Shown here: piece after piece, positions 28,571 through 37,344 of the stretch
How the letters are laid out: every line of letters begins with the position of its first letter
How positions within the stretch are numbered: position 1 is the stretch's first letter
Assembly: GCF_013423785.1 (NCBI RefSeq)
Contig: NZ_CP058952.1
Coordinates: forward strand, 2,073,665 to 2,137,664
Source: Chitinibacter fontanus
Lineage (GTDB): Bacteria > Pseudomonadota > Gammaproteobacteria > Burkholderiales > Chitinibacteraceae
DNA length: 64,000 nt
Reading direction: 5' to 3'
Made by a program: the position numbers and the translations under genes
Notes under the pieces: model-generated
Database searches by the model: none
What the model saw: only the letters and a program-made list of their open reading frames with translations
Told to the model about the DNA's origin: nothing

Positions 28571-30162
28571 AAAAAATCGTTTTGTTTTTAAATCAGGATG
28601 CTTTATCAGCCTATCGCTGGAGTACGACAGGGGCATTGCCATTGGCGTTTTTCCCGCACGGGGAAGAGGGGCGTGCTGATTTTCGTGACTGGTTGAGCAG
28701 GCAAACGGACTATAGCTACTGCATTTTGACGGACTTGGTCGAAGAAGATCTGCAGCATGAATCCGTGCCCCATCTCACTGGCCGTGATCAAAAAGTGCTG
28801 TGTGAGCGCAAGCTCAATCAATTATTTCGTACCACCCCCTATCGACGGGCTAAGGTGCAAATTAAGGGAAAGCGTGGCGGGCAGGATGTTTTGCAGTTAT
28901 CCGCGCTAACCAGCCGTGAGTTGTTGGATCAGATTCTGGCTGAATTAATGGCCGCCAAGGCGATTATGTTTGGCGTGTATTCGGTAGCGCTGTTAACGCA
29001 GGAAATCATGGCGCGCCTTAAACTGAATACGCCGCATTTATTGATGATGTCTTGTAATTCGCCGGGGCAGTTGCGCCAAAGTTATTTCACGCCCGAAGGA
29101 TTACGTTTTTCGCGTTTGGCAACGTTTCATGCGCAGCATGATATGCCCACCCAAGCCGAGCTGATTGCCGCTGAAATTATCCGCGCCCGGCAGTACCTAA
29201 GTACTTTACGCCTGATGGGGCGCGAGGAGCCGCTGACGATTCTGGCTTTATTTGATACAACGCTGGCCGAGCAGCGCCACGAAATACTGCGCGCCATGGG
29301 GGAAGATGCTGGGCTGGTCGATTTTAGTATTCAAACTGATATGGCCGATTTAGCGAACCGGCTTAAATTGCCGTCGGGATGCCAGAGTTGGCATGACGTA
29401 CTGGTGGCGATGCTGGTGAAATTTTCCTTACCCAATCACTACGCGCCTGCTGAGGCGATGAAATATCATTCGCTGCATATACTTGGGCGGGGTTTGGCTT
29501 GCTCATCAGTGTTTGTATTGATTTTGGCGGCAATACTGGCAGGTCATTCGTATTCTGAAGGTGTTGAAGTACAAGAAAAAATTAGCTTAGGTGATAAAAA
29601 ACAGCAGCAAGCATTACAGCAGCAGCGCCAATTTGCCACCTTACTACATCAAGCTGCGGCGAGTGAGCCAGATAAACTGCAAGTTAGCGCACAATTTTAC
29701 CAGCAACACTTGGCGGCCGCGCCACAGGTAGAGCCTACCTTGCGACGGCTCAGTCATGTATTACAAGGTTTTCCAAGTTTATCGATTGATGAAATTCATT
29801 GGCAGGCTGGTGCAGCGTCGCAGGATGAAACGGGTAGTCCGGGTGATGCTGCCAGCCCATCTGCTGAAGTGGGCACGCCTTGGTTGGCGCAGCGTCTGGT
29901 GATTGCGGGCCGGGTGCAAGATCGGCAAGCCTATCGCGCCGCCCTTGCAGAGGTGAATAAGCTAATTGCGGCCCTTAAAGCTTGGCCCCAAGCGCAGCTA
30001 GTGGTGAAACAGTGGCCGATTGATATTCGTTCAGAATCCGCAATTAAACTGCCTAGCCAGCAAGTAAACCACAATAGTTCGGCCAATAATCAACAACCGG
30101 ATTTCGTGATCGAATTGGTTCTGCTTGCGCCAGCAAGCTTGCCCGTGGAGGTGACCCCATGA
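28567..30162 (+). CDS. MshI-like (PilM/PilN-type) assembly protein
   Basis: 531 residues. The N-terminal ~300 residues resemble a degenerate actin-like PilM/MshI domain (ILTDLVEEDLQHESVPHL, RKLNQLF). A single membrane helix follows near 305-328 (FVLILAAILAG), then a coiled-coil and a PilN-like periplasmic domain (about 345-531). PilM and PilN functions thus seem fused in one chain, as in MshI. A Ser/Gly/Ala-rich insert near 415-440 and a Gln/Asn-rich tail near 495-510 are low complexity. The assignment rests on order and layout more than on sequence motifs. Confidence 0.7.
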   Translation: MKKIVLFLNQDALSAYRWSTTGALPLAFFPHGEEGRADFRDWLSRQTDYSYCILTDLVEEDLQHESVPHLTGRDQKVLCERKLNQLFRTTPYRRAKVQIKGKRGGQDVLQLSALTSRELLDQILAELMAAKAIMFGVYSVALLTQEIMARLKLNTPHLLMMSCNSPGQLRQSYFTPEGLRFSRLATFHAQHDMPTQAELIAAEIIRARQYLSTLRLMGREEPLTILALFDTTLAEQRHEILRAMGEDAGLVDFSIQTDMADLANRLKLPSGCQSWHDVLVAMLVKFSLPNHYAPAEAMKYHSLHILGRGLACSSVFVLILAAILAGHSYSEGVEVQEKISLGDKKQQQALQQQRQFATLLHQAAASEPDKLQVSAQFYQQHLAAAPQVEPTLRRLSHVLQGFPSLSIDEIHWQAGAASQDETGSPGDAASPSAEVGTPWLAQRLVIAGRVQDRQAYRAALAEVNKLIAALKAWPQAQLVVKQWPIDIRSESAIKLPSQQVNHNSSANNQQPDFVIELVLLAPASLPVEVTP

Positions 30163-30758
30163 AATGGCGCGAGTTTGATCGATCGGATTGGCGTTTAATC
30201 CGCAGTCAACTGATCTGGTTTTGCGGATCTTTGTTAGCTGCGGGCTTGTTGCTGGTGGTGGTGGAATTGTTTGTGTATTTCAGTCGGCGAGAGCTTGAGG
30301 TGCAGACTCAGCAAGTGGCCGAGCTAAGTCGGTCTGCTGAGCAAGCACAACAGCAATGGCTGGCAGTGCAGCAATACCAGCAGCAATATCGGCATTTGCA
30401 GCGTATTGGCGTAATCGGGCAAGAGCATCGCCTTGATTGGATTGAGAGTTTGGCGCAGTTAAGTCAGCAGCAGCCAACGTGGGCTATTGATTATGCATTT
30501 GCCCCGCAGCGGATTAAGGAAGGTGCAGTGCCAGCTCAAGGGCTGGCCATGTATGCCAGTGAAATGAAAATACAGTGGCGTGCCCGTGATGAAGGGGATT
30601 TATCGCGCTTTGCCGCTTGGTTATCGCAACAGCCCGGGCAGGCCATTTCGCGTGACTGCCATTTCAAGCGCGCTAACGATAGTCAAGGGGGAGGAATCGC
30701 GGTGGATTGTCGCTATGATTGGCTAACCATCGCTGCTCAGCGGGAGCTCAAACCATGA
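30159..30758 (+). CDS. MshJ/PilO-like inner-membrane protein
   Basis: 199 residues: short cytosolic start, one membrane helix near 17-40, a long Gln-rich coiled coil (about 45-90) and a small alpha/beta domain. This is the PilO/MshJ layout. It would pair with the preceding protein in the inner-membrane assembly. Its start overlaps the previous stop by four bases. Confidence 0.72.
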   Translation: MKWREFDRSDWRLIRSQLIWFCGSLLAAGLLLVVVELFVYFSRRELEVQTQQVAELSRSAEQAQQQWLAVQQYQQQYRHLQRIGVIGQEHRLDWIESLAQLSQQQPTWAIDYAFAPQRIKEGAVPAQGLAMYASEMKIQWRARDEGDLSRFAAWLSQQPGQAISRDCHFKRANDSQGGGIAVDCRYDWLTIAAQRELKP

Positions 30759-31030
30759 AAATGAGTATTGTGATCTTGCTATTGCTATCCCAGCTCGCGC
30801 AAGCAGATCAATGGGGAACATTATTTTTTACCCCCGCTCAGCGGGCAAAAGGCGCCCAAGTTGATGCTCCCGATCGCAATTTGCCGGCCCGTGATGAGCT
30901 TGTGCCCGAGGCTCGTTACTACAATGGGGTTTTGCAAACCCCACGCAAAAAAACCCATTGGGTTAATGGCCAGGATGCCCCTGCGCCCATTCACCGCAAG
31001 CCGGGTGAATTGTTAGCATACCCTGACTAG
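30755..31030 (+). CDS. Small exported protein, MshK/PilP-like
   Basis: 91 residues with a signal peptide (MKMSIVILLLLSQLAQA). The mature part shows GTLFFTPAQRAKG and, later, YYNGVLQTPRKKTHWVNG. Both blocks recur in small periplasmic proteins encoded in pilus or type II secretion clusters. The second looks like an oligonucleotide/beta-barrel HR-type fold as in PilP, though short. The start chosen overlaps the upstream stop as ATGA. It is the last gene of the assembly cluster. Confidence 0.68.
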   Translation: MKMSIVILLLLSQLAQADQWGTLFFTPAQRAKGAQVDAPDRNLPARDELVPEARYYNGVLQTPRKKTHWVNGQDAPAPIHRKPGELLAYPD

Positions 31031-31091
31031 CCTCTGCCGCCCCTTGTCGAACACTGTTACAGGCAATTGATTTGAAAAGCGTAAAATACGC

Positions 31092-31115
31092 AGCTACTCG
31101 CGGGTGCGAGCAGCT
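31092..31115 (+). promoter_or_regulatory. Inverted repeat ahead of the flippase gene
   Basis: AGCT-x-CTCGC and GCGAG-x-AGCT form a nine-pair stem with one mismatch and a four-base loop. It sits between the pilus cluster and the glycan cluster, 12 bases before the GTG. It may be an operator, a leader hairpin or an attenuator; no T-tract follows. Confidence 0.3.
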
Positions 31116-31127
31116 TTGGGGTAATGT

Positions 31128-32459
31128 GTGGTTGATGCGCGTTTGCGGACGAATATTTTTGCGCTGTATTTGGTACAGGGCCTCAATTACGTCGTCTCGT
31201 TTGTAACTTTCCCGTTTTTACTGGTACAGCTTGGTAGTGCAGGCTTTGGGGTGATGAACTTTGCCTTTGCCTGTATCCAGTATGGCGTGCTGCTCACCGA
31301 TTTCGGTTTTAATTTATCAGCGGTGCGCGATGTCGCGCAGGTACGTGATGACCCGCAGGCAGCCGCGCGAATTTTCTGGCGGGTGACGTGGGCCAAAGTG
31401 TTGCTAATGGTGGCCTCTAGCCTGATTTTGCTGGTGCTGACCTTTAGCTTGGATACCTGGCGCACGCACAGCGAGGTGTTTTTATGGAGCCAGCTCTATA
31501 TCGCCAGCTCGGTGCTATTCCCACTATGGTATTTCCAAGGTTTTGAAAAACTGCAGCTCGCATCAGGGCTAATGGTGTTTGCGCGCGCTTTGATGCTAGG
31601 TCTTTTGCTTCATTGGGTGAACGGCCCCCAAGATATTGTGTTGGCGGTGATTTTGCAGGCGATGCCGCAGATTCTGGCGGGAGTCGTCTGGTGGTGTAGT
31701 GGCTGGGGTATTGCGCGGCCGCAATGGGTGGCTATCCAGCTAGGCGAATTGCGCGATGCGCTCCGCGCCAGTTGGCCATTTTTCTTGTCGGCGATTTCAA
31801 CTAGCCTGTATACCACCTCGACGACGGTGTTGCTCGGGATGTTTGCTGCGCCGGTACAGGTCGGTCTGTTTGCCGCCGCTAGCAAGTTGGTATATATCGC
31901 CCAAGGGCTGATTGGCCCGCTGATTCAGGCTATGTATCCCCGCATCGCGCAATTGGCCGTCAGCAATAAAGCCGGTGCGCTGGCCCTAATTCGTAAGGCC
32001 TTGCTGATTCAAGGCGGCATCGGTTTAATAATGACGCTGGCGCTGGCGCTGTTTGTGCCGCTGTTTACGCCAATTAGCGTGGCGCTGTTTGGTGCCGATT
32101 TTGGTCTGTCGCGCGCGTTTTTGGCGCTGGCCGATTCGCAACTGATTTTGTATTGGTTTGCGCCAGTGATTTTGCTTGGCGCGGTGTCATTGGTGTTTGG
32201 TCAGCAAACCTTGCTGGTGTTTGGCCAAGAGCGTTATTTTAGTCGGGTCTTGGTCGTGGCTGGCGTGCTCAATGTGGCGCTGATGTGTTTCTTGGTGCCG
32301 GGATCGACTGAGGCAGGCCTGCGTGCGGCGCAATCGGTGCTGATTGTTGAAGCCTTTATTGTGGCTGCTTTTGCCTGGCGCGCCCGCCAAGTGTGCCGTG
32401 ATGTTCGGCGACAAATTGCTCAAGAAGATGCTCGCATTGCGCAAGGAGAAGCGTCGTGA
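31128..32459 (+). CDS. Wzx-type lipid-linked oligosaccharide flippase
   Basis: 443-residue membrane protein of the MOP/Wzx family with about 12 hydrophobic helices. N-terminal LYLVQGLNYVVSFVTFPFLL and GFGVMNFAFACIQYGVLLTDFG are typical, as is SKLVYIAQGLIGPLIQAMYPRI. It flips undecaprenyl-linked sugars across the inner membrane. The start is GTG; upstream GGGG may serve as ribosome site. The stop overlaps the next GTG. It is the first of seven co-directed glycan genes. Confidence 0.92.
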   Translation: MVDARLRTNIFALYLVQGLNYVVSFVTFPFLLVQLGSAGFGVMNFAFACIQYGVLLTDFGFNLSAVRDVAQVRDDPQAAARIFWRVTWAKVLLMVASSLILLVLTFSLDTWRTHSEVFLWSQLYIASSVLFPLWYFQGFEKLQLASGLMVFARALMLGLLLHWVNGPQDIVLAVILQAMPQILAGVVWWCSGWGIARPQWVAIQLGELRDALRASWPFFLSAISTSLYTTSTTVLLGMFAAPVQVGLFAAASKLVYIAQGLIGPLIQAMYPRIAQLAVSNKAGALALIRKALLIQGGIGLIMTLALALFVPLFTPISVALFGADFGLSRAFLALADSQLILYWFAPVILLGAVSLVFGQQTLLVFGQERYFSRVLVVAGVLNVALMCFLVPGSTEAGLRAAQSVLIVEAFIVAAFAWRARQVCRDVRRQIAQEDARIAQGEAS

Positions 32460-33466
32460 GTTCAGCTCTAGTCTCATTTGTATTGCCTTGCTTTAATGCT
32501 GGGCAGTATTTGCAGCAAACACTTGATTCAATTGGTCTGCAGACCTATACGCACTGGGAGTGTGTCGCGATTGACGATGGCTCCAGCGATACCACGCTCA
32601 GCATCTTGCAGACAGCTGCGCAGCAAGATACTCGCTTTAAGATTATTAGTCGTGAAAATCGTGGCCTGATCGCTAGCCTGAATGAAGGCATTGCCGCAGC
32701 AAGTGGGGAGTGGATTGCACGGATCGATGCCGACGATATTTGCGCGCCCGATCGTTTGGTCAAGCAGCTTGACTATTGCCAGATGAATCAGGTGGATATC
32801 TGCGGTAGCTGGGTTGGCTTTATCGGCGATCGTCGTGGCGAGTGGCACACGCCGGAGACCGATGCTGAAGTTCGCTTGGCGCTGCTGTTTAATACGCCCA
32901 TTGCCCACCCATCAATCTTGGCGCGCGCGGCCTTGCTCAAGGCTCATCCTTATCCCGATGATGCACCGCACGCAGAAGATTACGCATTGTGGTGTCAAAT
33001 TGCCGCGACCACCAGCGCACGTTTTGCCAATATCCCAGAGGTACTGCTGCATTACCGCACTCATCCCGGACAGGTGACGCAGGCTAAAAAAGCCGCTTTG
33101 CTGATTACTGCGCAGCGCGTACGTGAGCAATATGCCCGCACTGCCTTGCCTGTGGCTCTGCAGCCGCTGGCAGCCGAATTTGCCAAGCTGGCCGAGCCAA
33201 GCCGGATTTTGAATCACGCCGAATGGTTGTGGATGGTCGATTTTTTTAGTCAATTACTGGCGCTGCGTCCGGAAAGCCGGGGCGCATTGGGCGAAATCTG
33301 GCTGGATACTTTACAGCGTAGTCATGGGGTGAACCTGCTTGATTTTTCACGGGTATTGAAGCTGGCCTTGCAAATGCCGCCACCTAAGGCTGAGCGTAAA
33401 AAAGTGCTCAAGCAAAGCCTGCGCTTGGCAATGTCTGATTTTGTTTGGCAGAAGATCAAACCATGA
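32456..33466 (+). CDS. Glycosyltransferase family 2
   Basis: 336-residue cytosolic GT-A enzyme. VSFVLPCFNAGQYL at the start, nucleotide-binding DDGSSD (about 39-44) and the metal-binding DADD in ARIDADDICAPDR (about 84-96). The catalytic region around HAEDYALWCQIA includes an ED pair. A C-terminal helical tail of about 100 residues is present. GTG start, with AAGGAG upstream. Donor sugar cannot be told. Confidence 0.9.
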   Translation: MSSALVSFVLPCFNAGQYLQQTLDSIGLQTYTHWECVAIDDGSSDTTLSILQTAAQQDTRFKIISRENRGLIASLNEGIAAASGEWIARIDADDICAPDRLVKQLDYCQMNQVDICGSWVGFIGDRRGEWHTPETDAEVRLALLFNTPIAHPSILARAALLKAHPYPDDAPHAEDYALWCQIAATTSARFANIPEVLLHYRTHPGQVTQAKKAALLITAQRVREQYARTALPVALQPLAAEFAKLAEPSRILNHAEWLWMVDFFSQLLALRPESRGALGEIWLDTLQRSHGVNLLDFSRVLKLALQMPPPKAERKKVLKQSLRLAMSDFVWQKIKP

Positions 33467-34584
33467 GCGCGCCGCAAAAAATAGCTATTTTCCTTCGCGA
33501 TCTCGGCTTAGGGGGCGTGGAGCGCTGCGCAGTGTTGGTCGGTGAAGGCCTGGCCGCTCAGGGGTTCGAGGTGACGTTGGTCTTGTTGGGTGGCTCGCGC
33601 AATCTCTGGGCCTCGCGCATTAAAAACATCAAGGTTGTTGACTTATCTAGCCAGTGGCAGCCTTTAAAACCACAGACTTGGTTGACCGGCTGGCGTGCAG
33701 CTCGGCAAGTGGTGCGCGAGCATGATGTGGTGATTGCTGGTACATTTTTGCTTCCGCTGTACATGGCGTATGCTGCCAGTTTGGGTTTGGGTAAGCGGGT
33801 GCTGGGTTGGGTGCATGGCCCATTTTACGAACTAGACGCCTTTGCCCGCATGAATGTGGTGCATCGTCGAGCCTGCCAGTTTGTTTATCGTCGCCTGAAA
33901 GAGTTGGTGTTTGTTTCTGAGCACGCGCGCATCTCAATGGCGCGCTGGCTGGAGCGGGCGCCGTCTGATAGCTGGCAAGTGTTGCCCAATTTTGTTGATG
34001 CGCAGCAAGCGCTATTGCCACGGATCGAGCGCGAGGATACTACGCCGCTGCGCCTGCTATTTGTGGGACGGATTGCCGAAGAAAAACAGCCGCAGCTTTG
34101 GCTCGATACCTTGGTGGCACTCAATTTGCATGGCTTTGCTGCGCAATTAACCATCGTAGGCGATGGCCCGCTGGAAGCCGATTTGAAAGGCGCTGTACAC
34201 GAGCGCCGCTTGAGCTCGCAAGTGCACTTTGCCGGTCGGCGTGACAACGTTAGCGAATATCTGGCCAATGCCGATGTTTTGTTGCTGACCTCAGGGTTTG
34301 AGGGATGTCCTTTGGTAGTATTGGAATCTATGCCAATTGGATTAATGGTTGCCAGTACAAACGCCGGTGGGGTATATGAGTTGTTTGGCGCGCGGCGCGA
34401 TGATTTTGTTGTACCTGAGGCGACCGGTGAAGCCTTGGCTCAACTGATTGTGCGCCAGCAAGGCCAGCGGCAGTTACTGCAAAATTTCCTGCAGCAACGC
34501 GCCGCACATTATTCTCAGGCGCAAATTTTGCAACAATGGGCGCAGTTATTGGCCCGCAAACCGCTTTCTACCGAGTCTCTATGA
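33463..34584 (+). CDS. Glycosyltransferase family 4
   Basis: 373-residue GT-B retaining enzyme. N-terminal IFLRDLGLGGVERCAV binds the acceptor side; the C-terminal Rossmann fold has RLLFVGRIAEEKQP-like residues (LLFVGRIAEEKQP), VGDGPLEADLK and the EX7E motif near FEGCPLVVLESMPIGLMV. The ATG overlaps the previous stop. An in-frame TTG six codons earlier was passed over. Donor is unknown. Confidence 0.9.
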   Translation: MSAPQKIAIFLRDLGLGGVERCAVLVGEGLAAQGFEVTLVLLGGSRNLWASRIKNIKVVDLSSQWQPLKPQTWLTGWRAARQVVREHDVVIAGTFLLPLYMAYAASLGLGKRVLGWVHGPFYELDAFARMNVVHRRACQFVYRRLKELVFVSEHARISMARWLERAPSDSWQVLPNFVDAQQALLPRIEREDTTPLRLLFVGRIAEEKQPQLWLDTLVALNLHGFAAQLTIVGDGPLEADLKGAVHERRLSSQVHFAGRRDNVSEYLANADVLLLTSGFEGCPLVVLESMPIGLMVASTNAGGVYELFGARRDDFVVPEATGEALAQLIVRQQGQRQLLQNFLQQRAAHYSQAQILQQWAQLLARKPLSTESL

Positions 34585-35402
34585 ATCGCACGGCACTATT
34601 AATCCCGCATTTTAATAACCCCACCGGTTTGTGTGCCTCGCTGGCCTCGATTGGTGAGGTTGAGCAAATTGACGTCTATATCGTCGACGATGGCAGCACG
34701 CGGGTGACAATCAACGAAGATGAAGTGCGTGCAGTGTTTAAGGCGCAGGGGGCTCTACACTTCTTGTACCTGCCCGCCAATTGCGGCATTGAATATGCAC
34801 TCAATACTGGGTTAGAGGCGGTTTTAGCCGCTGGGTACGACTATGTAGCGCGACTCGATTGTGATGATGTGGTCGCGGTAGATCGTTTTGCGAAACAGGT
34901 CAGCTATCTTGACGCAAATCCGGCGGTTTATTTGCTCGGCTCGGCAGTTACTTTTTTTGAATGTTTGCCCGATGGGAGTCAGCGTGATTGCTTCACCATT
35001 CACCAGCCGCAGACACACCAGCAAATTGTGCGCCAAATGCACGACGACAATGCCTTTACCCACCCCACGGTGATGTTCCGCGTGGCAGGCGTGCGCGAAA
35101 TTGGCCTCTATCCGCTCGATTGCAAGGCCGCGGAAGATTTTGCCTATTTTTGGGAGTTTGTGAAACGCTACCAAACGGCGAATTTGCCTGAAGTTTTAAC
35201 CAAAAGTGAATATAACGACGCAGGCATTTCGATGAGCCGCCGGCGGCAACAGCAGGCGATGCGGCTGAAATTGTTGGCGCGGCATTTTGATTGGCGAGCC
35301 AACTCGGCAATCAAACTGGCCAAGGCTAGCGTGTCGTATGTGTTGCCCTTGTCGGTCACACGCGCCTTGAAACGGGGCTTAGGGATTGGAAAATGGAATT
35401 AA
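34581..35402 (+). CDS. Glycosyltransferase family 2 (tandem paralogue 1)
   Basis: 273 residues starting MNRTALLIPHFNNP. GT-A fold with IVDDGST (about 35-41) and the metal site DCDD in ARLDCDDVVAVDR. The late block AEDFAYFWEF likely holds the catalytic base. Strongly similar to the next gene over its whole length, so the pair arose by duplication. The ATG sits in the previous stop (ATGA). Confidence 0.9.
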   Translation: MNRTALLIPHFNNPTGLCASLASIGEVEQIDVYIVDDGSTRVTINEDEVRAVFKAQGALHFLYLPANCGIEYALNTGLEAVLAAGYDYVARLDCDDVVAVDRFAKQVSYLDANPAVYLLGSAVTFFECLPDGSQRDCFTIHQPQTHQQIVRQMHDDNAFTHPTVMFRVAGVREIGLYPLDCKAAEDFAYFWEFVKRYQTANLPEVLTKSEYNDAGISMSRRRQQQAMRLKLLARHFDWRANSAIKLAKASVSYVLPLSVTRALKRGLGIGKWN

Positions 35403-36223
35403 ACAAAGACAAGGCTGCTCAGCCGGTGTTGCTGCTGATCCCTCATTACAATAATCCGGAAGGTTTGAGTAAATCATTGGCGAGCATTGGCGGTGACGAG
35501 CCGTGCGATGTGCTGGTGGTTGACGACGGTAGTGTGCGTAAGATTATTGATACAGCGGCTGCGCAGGCGGCGTTTAAGGGGCAAGGCACTTTACGTATTT
35601 TGAATTTACCGCAAAACAAAGGTATTGAAGGCGCGCTTAATGCTGGTTTGGCTTGGGCCAAGGCACGCGGCTACAAATGGATTGCACGGCTTGATTGTGG
35701 TGATTGCAACGTATCTGATCGTATCGCTCGTCAGTTAAAATTTATGGAGCAATACCCTGATGTGGTATTGCTCGGAGGCGCGGCGAGCTTTGTCGATCAG
35801 CAGGGCGTCGAGCAATTTGTATTGCGCCACCCGACTGAACACGCCGACATTTTGGCGTTTATGAAGAAAAACTCGGCGTATATTCATCCAAGTGTGATGT
35901 TTAAACTGTCTGCTGCTGATGCGGTGGGGATGTATCCGCTCGATGCGCCTGCGGCCGAAGACTATGCGATGTTCTGGGCGATGGCGCGGCAGTTCAAGGT
36001 GGCTAATTTGCCCGAGGTGCTGATCCGCTATGAGTTGGACCCGAATGGTATTTCCCTTGGCAAGCGAAAAGTGCAGCTCAAATCACGATTGAAACTGCAG
36101 CGCAAATATTTTGATGGTTCACCAGCGGCCATGGCTGGCATGGCCAGAACGGTGGCGCTACTGGCGCTGCCGTATGAGCTGGCGTTTAAACTCAAATCCA
36201 AATTACGCGGGAACAAAGCATGA
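35393..36223 (+). CDS. Glycosyltransferase family 2 (tandem paralogue 2)
   Basis: 276 residues. Shares with the preceding protein IPHYNNPEGL, SLASIG, VVDDGS, AEDYAMFW and VANLPEVLIRY. Here the metal motif reads LDCGD, not LDCDD; LDxGD variants do occur in GT2 enzymes, so it need not be inactive. The gene overlaps its neighbour by ten bases. A different linkage or donor than its paralogue is likely. Confidence 0.9.
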   Translation: MELNKDKAAQPVLLLIPHYNNPEGLSKSLASIGGDEPCDVLVVDDGSVRKIIDTAAAQAAFKGQGTLRILNLPQNKGIEGALNAGLAWAKARGYKWIARLDCGDCNVSDRIARQLKFMEQYPDVVLLGGAASFVDQQGVEQFVLRHPTEHADILAFMKKNSAYIHPSVMFKLSAADAVGMYPLDAPAAEDYAMFWAMARQFKVANLPEVLIRYELDPNGISLGKRKVQLKSRLKLQRKYFDGSPAAMAGMARTVALLALPYELAFKLKSKLRGNKA

Positions 36224-37308
36224 AACACATCCTGCACGTGGTGGAATCTTTTGGCGCTGGTACGCTATCGATGGTGTCGGCGATGGCCAATCGGCAAAGT
36301 GCCGATGGTCATCGAGTGACGATTATCCATTCGGTGCGCGAAGAAACGCCGGAGAACTGGCCGCAATTGTTTGCTGCTGCGGTGAAATGCATTCATCTGC
36401 CGATGCAGCGTGCGATTAATCCGATTAATGATTTTCGCGCGGGGCGCGCGTTGTATCGCTGGATTAAAGACTTGCAGCCCGATGTGGTGCATTTGCATTC
36501 GAGCAAAGCTGGCGCGGTTGGGCGCTTGGTCAGCTTGGCTTGGGCGGGGCACGGCGGCCCACGCTGGTTTTTCTCGCCCCATGGCCTGTCATTTTTGCAG
36601 CGAGCAGAAGGGCGCTTGAAAAACAGTATTTTTCTCGGGATTGAGAAAATACTGGCTGGCGTGCCGGTGACTTTTATCGCCTGCTCTCCTTCTGAAGGTG
36701 AAGAAATCCGTCAACATCTTTCACCGAATGTGAAAGTGGTGAACAATGCGGTGGATTTGGCGGCGATTCCTGCTGCGACTGGGGGGGAATTACCATCAGG
36801 CGTGTTGCGAATTGGTACGGTTGGACGCGTGACTTTGGCGCGTAATCCCGAGCTTTTTGCCGAAATTGCCGCACAATGCCGTGATTTACTGCTTGAGTTT
36901 ATCTGGGTTGGTGGCGGAGATGAGAGTGGAGAGGCAGCGCTGAAAGATGCCGGGGTATCGGTGAGCGGCTGGTGCGATCGCAGCTTTGCCTTGCAGCAGC
37001 TGGCCAGCCTTGATATCTATATTCAAACCAGCCGCTGGGAAGGATTGCCGGTGGCGGTGATCGAAGCGATGGCGGCTGGTTTACCGGTGATTGCCACTAA
37101 TGTCGTTGGTAATCGAGATCTGGTCAAAAATGGCGAAAATGGCTATCTGGCAGAAAGCGCGGCCGAGTTTGTCCAGCGCATTGGCCAATTGGTCAATGAT
37201 GCTGATCTACGGCTACGACTGGGTGCTCAGGCCAAAGCCTTTGCTCAAGCGCATTATTCATTGGATCGAATGATGGATGAGTTATATGCGGCGTATGGCA
37301 TCGCATAA
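36220..37308 (+). CDS. Glycosyltransferase family 4
   Basis: 362 residues, GT-B fold. It opens ILHVVESFGAGTLSMVSAMA with HSVREETPENWP, then VVHLHSSKAGAVGRLV, as in capsule/O-antigen transferases. The C-terminal fold has IGTVGRVTLARNPELFAEIA, and QTSRWEGLPVAVIEAMAAG with the EX7E catalytic region. The ATG overlaps the previous stop by four bases. A 36-base gap precedes the next gene. Confidence 0.91.
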   Translation: MKHILHVVESFGAGTLSMVSAMANRQSADGHRVTIIHSVREETPENWPQLFAAAVKCIHLPMQRAINPINDFRAGRALYRWIKDLQPDVVHLHSSKAGAVGRLVSLAWAGHGGPRWFFSPHGLSFLQRAEGRLKNSIFLGIEKILAGVPVTFIACSPSEGEEIRQHLSPNVKVVNNAVDLAAIPAATGGELPSGVLRIGTVGRVTLARNPELFAEIAAQCRDLLLEFIWVGGGDESGEAALKDAGVSVSGWCDRSFALQQLASLDIYIQTSRWEGLPVAVIEAMAAGLPVIATNVVGNRDLVKNGENGYLAESAAEFVQRIGQLVNDADLRLRLGAQAKAFAQAHYSLDRMMDELYAAYGIA

Positions 37309-37344
37309 TTAAATATTGGCAAGTATTAATAAACTGGATAAGTT

